From Bacillus renqingensis (GTDB taxonomy: Bacteria; Bacillota; Bacilli; Bacillales; Cytobacillaceae), in NCBI RefSeq assembly GCF_016464375.1, contig NZ_JADDIU010000002.1:186001-250000 (forward strand): a stretch of DNA of 64,000 nucleotides. Direction: 5' to 3'. Shown one piece after another: positions 57,898 through 64,000 of the stretch. Within the stretch, counting starts at the first letter, position 1. Each line of letters opens with the position of its first letter. The translations under genes were made by a program, and so were the position numbers. The notes under the pieces were generated by a model. That model was not told where the DNA came from, ran no database searches, and worked only from the letters and a program-made list of their open reading frames with translations.

Positions 57898-58208
57898 CCC
57901 AAAGTGCGCGGGAGAGAGGAAAATTTGGTCTCGCGCGCAACTTAGGGGTCCAAAGGACGCGGGAGCGAGAAAAAAGCGGTTCCGCACGCACTCAGAAGGC
58001 CCCAAAGTGCGCGAAATCAAGAAAAAGGGAGCGTCGCGCGTACTTAGAGGGGCCCAAAGTGCGCGGGAGCGAGAAAAAAGCGGTCTCGCGCGTACTCAGA
58101 GGGGCCCAAAGTGCGCGAAATCAAGAAAAAGGGAGCGTCGCGCGCACTTAGCATGGTCCAAAGGACGCGAAACGAAGAAAAAAGCAATGCCGCACGCTTT
58201 TAGAAAAA
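57898..58208. repeat. Tandem array of six 52-bp GC-rich units
   Basis: Units begin at CCCAAAG or TCCAAAG at 57898, 57949, 58001, 58053, 58105 and 58157, spacing 51-52 bp. Units 3 and 5 are almost identical, and unit 4 resembles unit 2, so two unit types alternate. Each unit has AGTGCGCG near the start and CGCGCACT or close variants near the end, able to form a hairpin. ORFs in this region are artefacts of the repeats. Confidence 0.9.
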
Positions 58209-58226
58209 CTTCAACCCACTTTTACT

Positions 58227-58799
58227 TTATTTTTTCAACTTCTGCTTTGTTCGAATACCGCTCCAGCAGGCAATGACCAGTCCACCGCCAGCATCGGCAA
58301 TTAAGTCTGTCATGGTATCCTTGTTTCCTCCGCCCTGTAAACTCATACCAAAAAGTTGATCACAGCTAAATTCATAGATTTCCCATAAAACCCCGCCAAA
58401 TACCGCAAACGCGAAAGTGAATAAAAAAACAAACCAAGGTGATATTTCATTTCCAGCATTTCGATGAATCATCCTTTCGTATAAGGCAACTCCGACAAAG
58501 GCAAGAATCCCTCCACTAATAAAATGTAAAAAAGTATCCCACCAGCCCAGACTATACCAACCGCGGATGGACCCTAAAAATTGCGATCCAACTAAGAAAA
58601 TTAAATAGGATATCACAATAGGTAGATTAAATTGTAATTTTGTCAAAACAGCCAACAAAAGTGGAATCGCTCCGCAGACAATTCCGCCAATGGCAACGGT
58701 TGATTTAAATGATTGACCTTGATTAAAATAATAAACCGCTAAAATGGCCATGAAGATGACATACAAAGTACTTAAAAGGATGACGAGTTTTCTTTTCAT
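58227..58799 (-). CDS. Polytopic membrane protein (DUF2238/YjdF-like), paralog 1
   Basis: 190 residues with about five or six membrane segments. Conserved patches: GWWDTFLHF, GGVLWEIYEF and GGGNKDTMTDLIADAGGG. These polar residues inside membrane segments suggest a catalytic or transport site, as in VanZ/YjdF-type proteins of unknown role. It is 17 bp downstream of a paralog on the same strand. Confidence 0.7.
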   Translation of the reverse strand: MKRKLVILLSTLYVIFMAILAVYYFNQGQSFKSTVAIGGIVCGAIPLLLAVLTKLQFNLPIVISYLIFLVGSQFLGSIRGWYSLGWWDTFLHFISGGILAFVGVALYERMIHRNAGNEISPWFVFLFTFAFAVFGGVLWEIYEFSCDQLFGMSLQGGGNKDTMTDLIADAGGGLVIACWSGIRTKQKLKK

Positions 58800-58815
58800 A
58801 ATATCATCACTCCAC

Positions 58816-59382
58816 CTAAATCTTCTTTTTTCTATATAGGGAATAGATACTTACGAGGAGGCCGCCGGCGGTGCCCCATAGTATATCAAACATCGTATCT
58901 TTATTACCCCCTCTTTGCATGGTGTGGGTAAATGTTAAATCGCCAACGAATTCATAAATTTCCCAAAGTACACTTGCTAATACCCCAAGCGAAAGAACGA
59001 AGATGAAAAGAATCCCTCCCGATACATCCTTCCGAACTTCTTTAGGAATCAGTCGTTTAAACAGGGCAATCCCCACAAAACCAATAAATAATCCTTTATA
59101 AAGGTGCAGGGTAGAATCCCACCATTTGTGATGAAGGTAAAAGTTTGCGATCGACCCAAGAAATAATGAACAAAACAAAAAAACATAATAGCCAATGATA
59201 ATCGGGATATTAAACGGATTATCCTTCATTTTTAGTAAGAATAGCGGTAAGCTGCTGGCAAAAATACCGCCGAGGGCAACCTGCCATCTAGAGGAATCGC
59301 TCTTGATGAGATAATAAACGAATAGGGCTGCCATAAAGATGATAAATAGGACGCTTAAAAAAATAATAATCTTACGTTTCAT
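58816..59382 (-). CDS. Polytopic membrane protein (DUF2238/YjdF-like), paralog 2
   Basis: 188 residues with the same layout and conserved patches as its neighbour (KWWDSTLH, ASVLWEIYEF, RGGNKDTMFDILWGTAGG). The two arose by duplication and have clearly diverged. They are cotranscribed and may work together. Function unknown. Confidence 0.7.
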   Translation of the reverse strand: MKRKIIIFLSVLFIIFMAALFVYYLIKSDSSRWQVALGGIFASSLPLFLLKMKDNPFNIPIIIGYYVFLFCSLFLGSIANFYLHHKWWDSTLHLYKGLFIGFVGIALFKRLIPKEVRKDVSGGILFIFVLSLGVLASVLWEIYEFVGDLTFTHTMQRGGNKDTMFDILWGTAGGLLVSIYSLYRKKKI

Positions 59383-59794
59383 TATAGCACCTCTAGTCTT
59401 TAGTGTTACTTTTAATTATGTCCAAACTTTTAGTATTCTAATGATTTTACACCCGGCATTAAAAAGGGGATATTGTTAGCAGTATTTTTGATTGATTATT
59501 GGTGGAGGGTACTATGCAAAGGGCACAGACACCCATTGAGAAGGCCCTTGCAACACCGACTCTTTGCTGTTGACCGCCGAACATCAAAGTAGGAATTTCT
59601 AAACAAGAGCATTTTATCACTATTTTAAAAATGTAAATGAGCTGCAACCAAAAGTTATCTCCTTAACATCTGTCTGTAATAATTCTATTGTAAAATGATA
59701 AAAAGGGATATTCCATTCAAATCGATGGTCCATTCAAGGCAATAAAAAAATGAAATCCCCCTTTTGATCGAATCCATTTGTTGAGGTGATAAAA
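59383..59794. other. Gene-poor region with an ABC-ATPase relic
   Basis: 412 bp between the membrane pair and the acyltransferase. It contains the relic at 59522-59593 and a promoter-like AT-rich stretch near 59680-59770. No intact gene seen. Confidence 0.5.
59522..59593 (-). pseudogene. Fragment of an ABC transporter ATPase
   Basis: The minus-strand translation contains FGGQQQRVGVARAF, the ABC signature and following helix of amino acid-type importers, with nothing recognisable on either side. No Walker A or B can be found nearby, so only about 24 codons survive. Confidence 0.45.
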
Positions 59795-60802
59795 ATGGCT
59801 TCCCAATCAAAAAGGAGCAAGTATTTTGATAACGCCAAATTAATCTTAATTTTTCTTGTTGTCTTTGGTCATGTGATAAGTCCGCTAAAGGAGAAAGATG
59901 GCGTTCTATTTACGTTATACACTTTTATTTATCTCTTTCATATGCCGGCATTTATCCTGATCTCGGGCTATTTTTCAAAAGGATTTGCAAAAAAAGGGCA
60001 CTTTCTAAAGACCGTGAAAAAAATATTAATCCCTTATTTTATTTTTCAACTCTTATATTCTGTTTTTTATTATCTAAATGGAAACGAAAATACATTCCAT
60101 TTTGATCTTTTCCAGCCCAATTGGTCCTTGTGGTTCTTATTAAGCCTGTTTTTTTGGAATTGCCTGCTGTATTTATTTGCCCGGTTAAAATGGAGGGGTG
60201 TTTTCTTAGCGATAACCATTGGGGTTGCTATCGGGTATATCGATCAGATTGGCAGCTTTTTAAGTTTATCGAGAACGTTTGTATTTTTTCCTTACTTTTT
60301 AATCGGTTATTTATTAAACGGGGAGCAATTAAAGGGGCTCATTAAAGCTAAATTTTCGTTCCCAATTGCCCTTGTGATTATTACCGCAACGTTCATCTAT
60401 TTTGGGTTTGGTTTTCCTGAGAATGCCGTTCCTTGGCTTTTAGGGGATCGCTCTTATGCAGCCATGGGCTTCCATCATGCGGGCGTTGGCCTGTATCGAG
60501 GATTGCAGTATGTGCTTACCATTCTTGTTGTATTTGGTTTTTTCACTTTTATACCGTCTATCCATTTAAGACTTACAAAGATTGGTGAAAGAACTCTTTA
60601 TATTTATTTGCTCCATGGTTTTATGATTAAATCACTTCATGCGCTCATCCTTAACCATGGTTTTACAATGATTTTACAAAATTACCTGCTTCTCGTCTGT
60701 TTTTCCTTTTTCGTCTGCTTATTTTTAGGCAGTTATTTGGTAAAAAAATATACCAAACCTATTGTTGAACCGAATCTAACCATTAGTAACGGAGCAAATT
60801 AA
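59795..60802 (+). CDS. Acyltransferase family 3 membrane protein
   Basis: 335 residues from the ATG at 59795 (GAGGTGATAAAA site). About ten membrane helices, with FDNAKLILIFLVVFGHVISP (catalytic-type His in the first helix) and LFHMPAFILISGYFSK, typical of OafA/YkrP-like O-acyltransferases that modify cell-surface glycans. The acceptor is unknown. Single gene. Confidence 0.85.
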   Translation: MASQSKRSKYFDNAKLILIFLVVFGHVISPLKEKDGVLFTLYTFIYLFHMPAFILISGYFSKGFAKKGHFLKTVKKILIPYFIFQLLYSVFYYLNGNENTFHFDLFQPNWSLWFLLSLFFWNCLLYLFARLKWRGVFLAITIGVAIGYIDQIGSFLSLSRTFVFFPYFLIGYLLNGEQLKGLIKAKFSFPIALVIITATFIYFGFGFPENAVPWLLGDRSYAAMGFHHAGVGLYRGLQYVLTILVVFGFFTFIPSIHLRLTKIGERTLYIYLLHGFMIKSLHALILNHGFTMILQNYLLLVCFSFFVCLFLGSYLVKKYTKPIVEPNLTISNGAN

Positions 60803-60925
60803 GCCTCGGCAAAAGGAAGCGGCCTTGAGCTTTTCTTATTTGGAGTTTCGGGATTTTTCTGTTTAGATATGGTAATATTATGTTAAGGTCTTCCAACAAT
60901 TAAAGGATTAGTGGTTTTTCCTTTC

Positions 60926-60973
60926 GGGTACACAATAAGCCTTTTGCTAGAAGGCAAGGGCTTTCCTGTGTAC
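60926..60973 (+). promoter_or_regulatory. Structured leader upstream of the Gre-like gene
   Basis: GTACACA (60928-60934) pairs with TGTGTAC (60967-60973), enclosing a second hairpin GCCTTTT/AGAAGGC (60939-60945 with 60949-60955, one G-T pair). It lies in front of the leader ORF and does not look like a terminator. Confidence 0.4.
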
Positions 60974-61011
60974 ATGTGGAAGGTTCATTTTTTATTTAGG
61001 AGGAATTTATA

Positions 61012-61080
61012 ATGAAACGATTAACGAAATTTTGCAGAAGCTTTGATCCTAGTCAGGGGGTTATCTACTATGAACCGTAG
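61012..61080 (+). CDS. 22-residue leader ORF overlapping the Gre-like gene
   Basis: ATG at 61012 with a consensus AGGAGG, much stronger than the site of the next gene. It encodes MKRLTKFCRSFDPSQGVIYY-EP and ends 11 bp inside the Gre-like gene. The arrangement suggests translational coupling. Confidence 0.5.
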   Translation: MKRLTKFCRSFDPSQGVIYYEP

Positions 61081-61537
61081 TTTACACTCCAATAAGGACT
61101 TTTTTATTGAACAGTTATCCTTTATTGAAGAAAATATACAAGAACTAACAAACCTTTATATTTCTTCAACCCCGGTTCAGGAAAGATTGAAACACTTTTT
61201 TAATTTGTATGTATTAGCTGTTGAGGATTTATTAAAACAAAATCGAAAAAATGCGGGTATTTCGTTATTTCCCAAGGTTTATATTGGAACAAAGGTTACG
61301 GTACTTTACGAAGATGAAGGTGACACAGAAGATTATGTGATCTGTTTTCCGGAACACTCCGATCCGGACAGAGGCTTCATTTCCTTTTTATCCCCGGTAG
61401 GAAGACAGCTTCTTCTTAAAGAACTGGAGGAAAAAATATCACTCAAAATTCCAACAGGCGAACTTCAAGTGACAATTAAGGAGATTTCCTATGTTGGTGA
61501 GTTATTCGAACAGAGCAGAAGGACGAAAGAGGCATAA
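61070..61537 (+). CDS. GreA/GreB-family C-terminal domain protein
   Basis: 155 residues. The N-terminal part (about 1-65) is helical; residues about 72-150 have the FKBP-like fold of Gre factors, with GTKVTVLYEDEGDTEDYVICFPEH and ISFLSPVGRQLL. The paired acidic residues needed at the tip of the Gre coiled coil for RNA cleavage are not evident, so it is not a classic GreA. It may bind RNA polymerase in another way. Translation is probably coupled to the short ORF upstream. Confidence 0.7.
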   Translation: MNRSLHSNKDFFIEQLSFIEENIQELTNLYISSTPVQERLKHFFNLYVLAVEDLLKQNRKNAGISLFPKVYIGTKVTVLYEDEGDTEDYVICFPEHSDPDRGFISFLSPVGRQLLLKELEEKISLKIPTGELQVTIKEISYVGELFEQSRRTKEA

Positions 61538-61568
61538 GAATTGAGAGCGTTTTACTGATTTTGTTTAA

Positions 61569-61602
61569 AATGACCGAACGTTTTTTGAACGCTCGGTCAT
61601 TT
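61569..61602. terminator. Bidirectional terminator between Gre-like gene and racA
   Basis: AATGACCGAACG and CGCTCGGTCATT pair with one mismatch around a T-rich loop between convergent genes. Confidence 0.65.
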
Positions 61603-61631
61603 CATTACATAGCTTCCTCAGCACCCGTTCA

Positions 61632-62153
61632 TTAAAACCCGAAAAGGGAACTCACAAAACTTCTCTTTTTTCTTTTTATTTTGCTATTATCAAGCACGTA
61701 AGGCTTTTCTACAGGTTCTTTGGTCTTCCATTTATTTAATTCCTGTTGAAGTAAGTCAACTTTAGCGTTAAGTTTGGTTATTTGATTTTGCAAATCTTCT
61801 ATTTCTCTCCGATGCTGAAGAAGTTGATAGGAGGCAACTGAATCGGCCTTGGCATGGAGATTGTTTTCTAATTCTTTGACCTTTGTCACTAATAATTCGA
61901 TGGTCTTATCTTGCCCGCCTGTCTTTATCATCCCTTTTCGATGGTTTTTCTTCTCACCTACCGGAGCAATATCCTGCAGCAGTGCCCCGTTTTGGAGCTG
62001 TTTCTGAATATTTTTTAATAGCTGAATATCCTCATCGTTAAAAGAATAATGACCGCGCTCATTTCGTTCCATAGGCAAATCAAGCTGCTTAACCCAACGT
62101 TGAACCGTACTAACAGATACTCCTAATAACTTCGCCACTTCGGCTGTATTCAT
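61632..62153 (-). CDS. racA: Chromosome-anchoring protein RacA
   Basis: 173 residues from the ATG at 62153 (GGGGGGATTTGTT). N-terminal MerR-type helix-turn-helix (VAKLLGVSVSTVQRWVKQL, about 5-25) with a GHYSFNDEDI wing, then a coiled coil (about 95-150) and a basic/aromatic tail KRKKRSFVSSLFGF. RacA binds near the origin and tethers it to the cell pole through DivIVA at the start of sporulation. Length and layout agree with B. subtilis RacA (184 residues). Confidence 0.88.
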   Translation of the reverse strand: MNTAEVAKLLGVSVSTVQRWVKQLDLPMERNERGHYSFNDEDIQLLKNIQKQLQNGALLQDIAPVGEKKNHRKGMIKTGGQDKTIELLVTKVKELENNLHAKADSVASYQLLQHRREIEDLQNQITKLNAKVDLLQQELNKWKTKEPVEKPYVLDNSKIKRKKRSFVSSLFGF

Positions 62154-62235
62154 AACAAATCCCCCCAATGAAAAAATAGCCATTGAATAGCAAGGACAGA
62201 AGACAAATTGATACGACTTGTAAAAAAATGCAACT

Positions 62236-63165
62236 TTAGGCTCGAGTAATCTGGGACCAGAATTTCCACCATTTTTTTTCTTTGCTTGCGGCAACTTCTC
62301 TAAAATTTATTAACATTTGCTGAAAAGCAGCTTCTCTTTGTCTTATTTCATGGATGTATTGCTGCCGCTCTTCAACAAAGAATTCCCGGTCAAGAGAAAT
62401 TGCCTCAGTAAGATTGGTCAATTCAGTGTTTGTGTAATCGATTGAATGTGCAAGGTCATTGGTTGTATCAGCTAATTGCTTAGACAGAGTGGAAATCTCA
62501 TCGGAAGTTTCGAGCGAAACGTCTTTAATGCTGTTTGACAGATACTGTAATCTATCAACAGTCAACTCCGCTGCCTGCTCAACCGTTTCCGAGAGACCCT
62601 CAATTTCCGCTTTTGTATGAGCGGTTGATTTGTAAATTGAATCAGAAAGAGTCTTAACAGTGGTAAGCGTTCCTTTGGAGATTTCTCTTTTTACTTCTTC
62701 CATAATTTCCTTACGGACAACCGTGCGAATTTCCTCTTTTACTTCGTTTATAAAATTATTCTTAAAGGTATCAACTGCTTCAAAAATTTGGTTGGTATTC
62801 GTGCGGGTTTCCTTATGGACCGAAACGGGTGTAACCGTTTCAGTAGCAACAATCTCCAAAGAAGGATTGGAAATTTTGTCTGCCTCCGGCTTTTTTGAAA
62901 TTTTAGCAATTTGGGGTTCAGCTTCTTTTTCTAAGATCAGTTTTTTTTGTAAACTTTTTCGTATCCTCTCTTTACTTAATTTTTGTAAATACATTTCTTT
63001 AATTTCAAGCAGCAGTATAATTTCTGTATCAGAATAAATTCGTGCACCTTGCTTTGAGCGGGGGATTTCCAATAATTCATTAAATTCCTTTTCCCATTGT
63101 CGGATAATCCCTGGTGCAATATTTATTTTTTTGGCCACTTCTTTCAAAGAATAGGTTTTCATCAA
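62236..63165 (-). CDS. MerR-type HTH coiled-coil protein next to racA
   Basis: 309 residues. N-terminal HTH (YSLKEVAKKINIAPGIIRQWEKEF, about 4-27), an acidic/Lys linker, then long predicted coiled coil (about 120-285) and a tail EKKWWKFWSQI. It has the same plan as RacA but is larger, and it lies 82 bp upstream of racA in the same direction. The Trp-rich tail could dock to membrane or protein. Similar proteins occur near chromosome or plasmid partition genes; no function can be assigned. Confidence 0.7.
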   Translation of the reverse strand: MMKTYSLKEVAKKINIAPGIIRQWEKEFNELLEIPRSKQGARIYSDTEIILLLEIKEMYLQKLSKERIRKSLQKKLILEKEAEPQIAKISKKPEADKISNPSLEIVATETVTPVSVHKETRTNTNQIFEAVDTFKNNFINEVKEEIRTVVRKEIMEEVKREISKGTLTTVKTLSDSIYKSTAHTKAEIEGLSETVEQAAELTVDRLQYLSNSIKDVSLETSDEISTLSKQLADTTNDLAHSIDYTNTELTNLTEAISLDREFFVEERQQYIHEIRQREAAFQQMLINFREVAASKEKKWWKFWSQITRA

Positions 63166-63487
63166 AATCCATCCCTTTCTATATCTATCTAGGAAATAAT
63201 TTGTTTATGTATATGATATTCACCACTTGGTACCCTATTTTCCTGCTACATGACAAAAGCTATCAAAACTAGACCAGAAGTAAGAAATCCCAACATTTTT
63301 TGCTAAATGTCGGTTCCCGTCTGGTATAGAATAAGAAGGAAGTAGCTTGTGGATTGCTGGATAGATGTACCTTCCATTTTTCGGTTAGCAGTTGAAAAAT
63401 ATGAAAGAAACTCCCACTTTTACAGCATCGAACCAGGTTTATGCATATAGTAATAAGCAAAACAAAAAAGTGGAGGTGGTCAAATAC
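63166..63487. other. Divergent intergenic region with structured leader for the aminotransferase
   Basis: 322 bp between divergent genes. It contains ACCAGA...TCTGGT (about 63273-63324) enclosing ACATTT/AAATGT, then GAAGG...CCTTC (about 63338-63376). No known riboswitch class is recognised. Confidence 0.35.
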
Positions 63488-64000
63488 ATGATTACCGCAA
63501 ATTTAGGAAATAAGACGTATCGCATTCCGGATAACCTTGAACACTATTTTCAAACCTTTCGTTCACAGACTATTGGGTTGAACCAAGAATTTGTTTCTCC
63601 ATATGGGAAAAAGAAGATTTTATATGCGGATTGGACAGCAAGCGGGCGTCTTTATCAGCCGATCGAACGAAAAATATCGGAAGTGTTCGGCCCATTTATG
63701 GCGAACACCCACACTGAATCCAATATCACTAGTTTAATGATGACCGGGATGTATAAGCAATCAAAGGAGATTATTAAGGAACATGTGAATGCCGATCCAC
63801 TTGATGTGATTATACTGGACGGTTTCGGTGTGACTTCCGTTATCAATAAATTTCAGCGGATATTAGGGATTAGGGTACATGAACGATGGAAGACCCGGCT
63901 TAAGCTCTCCGAGCAGGAGAGACCCATTATTTTTCTAACGCATATGGAGCATCACTCCAACCAGACATCATGGCTTGAGACGTTGGCCGATGTGGAGATC
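63488..64000 (+). CDS. Class V aminotransferase-fold PLP enzyme (5' part)
   Basis: The first 171 codons of a gene cut by the window edge. ATG at 63488 with GGAGGTGG upstream. Contains YADWTASGRLYQPIE, ANTHTESN and ILDGFGVTSVINKF, then FLTHMEHHSNQ, the pattern of cysteine-desulfurase/isopenicillin epimerase-type PLP enzymes before the catalytic Lys, which lies outside the window. It could be a cysteine desulfurase, selenocysteine lyase or other. Substrate not assignable. Confidence 0.75.
   Translation, partial: MITANLGNKTYRIPDNLEHYFQTFRSQTIGLNQEFVSPYGKKKILYADWTASGRLYQPIERKISEVFGPFMANTHTESNITSLMMTGMYKQSKEIIKEHVNADPLDVIILDGFGVTSVINKFQRILGIRVHERWKTRLKLSEQERPIIFLTHMEHHSNQTSWLETLADVEI

Noticed and set aside
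57778-58276. ORFs of 68-89 codons on both strands over the tandem array
   Set aside because: The reading frames are created by the 52-bp repeats, which are low complexity, and they have no start signals.
60803-60845. Fifth copy of the dispersed repeat
   Set aside because: The minus strand has AATAAGAAAAGCTCAAGG followed by unrelated sequence. It lacks the core and the other end, and is not oriented from a stop codon on that strand.

Overview
The window looks like chromosome from a spore-forming, facultatively anaerobic member of the Bacillaceae (Neobacillus/Bacillus type). Base composition is AT-rich with strong AGGAGG ribosome binding sites. Sporulation genes are scattered throughout: yhcN, a GerP-like pair, sspH, a YjcZ-type peptide, a YuzL-type peptide, an Sda-like inhibitor and racA. 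Alongside them are anaerobic respiration and fermentation genes (narGHJI, narK, pflBA, formate dehydrogenase). Species cannot be fixed from the sequence alone.

Layout. 1-2.1 kb: 3' end of a fructose PTS permease facing an MFS exporter. 2.2-9.1 kb: a complete trpEGDCFBA operon behind a tryptophan T-box leader, with trpG inside the operon (unlike B. subtilis). 9.2-14.6 kb: selU (tRNA 2-selenouridine synthase) and odhAB. 14.6-17.7 kb: an Sda-like gene, a small inverted-repeat element, yhcN, two fluoride channel genes, and a second YidC insertase preceded by a MifM-like arrest peptide. 17.7-21.7 kb: pflBA and a cupredoxin. 21.9-30.6 kb: mprF, a DD-carboxypeptidase, spore coat/germination-like genes, an ABC-F protein and Sco. 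30.8-38.5 kb: a hemerythrin-like gene, two unknown ORFs and narGHJI. 38.5-39.6 kb: four very small genes. 39.8-46.9 kb: an MHYT-like/PAS histidine kinase, a selenocysteine formate dehydrogenase, narK with an FNR site, and a NarK-type transporter fused to a PAS domain. 47-53.2 kb: ktrB, sspH, ltaS, a lipoprotein nuclease and small spore proteins. 53.4-57.9 kb: a substrate-binding-protein ABC system and aspartokinase. 57.9-58.2 kb: a 52-bp tandem repeat. 58.2-64 kb: two membrane paralogs, an acyltransferase, a Gre-like gene behind a leader ORF, racA with a second MerR/coiled-coil gene, and the start of a class V aminotransferase.

Together the genes suggest a respiratory module in which formate (made by PflB, oxidised by the formate dehydrogenase) may feed electrons to nitrate (NarGHJI, NarK). 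The link between formate dehydrogenase and nitrate is inferred from proximity. Two selenium traits, Sec decoding in the formate dehydrogenase and SelU, imply selD and selAB elsewhere in the genome.

Most notable items: (i) an in-frame UGA in the formate dehydrogenase with an E. coli-like SECIS hairpin; (ii) a MifM-like translation-arrest peptide whose last codons pair with the Shine-Dalgarno of yidC2; (iii) the transporter-PAS fusion; (iv) a dispersed repeat family whose four copies all begin at a stop codon in the same orientation; (v) a 52-bp, six-unit GC-rich tandem array; (vi) a YdjO-type gene that appears to start with ATT.
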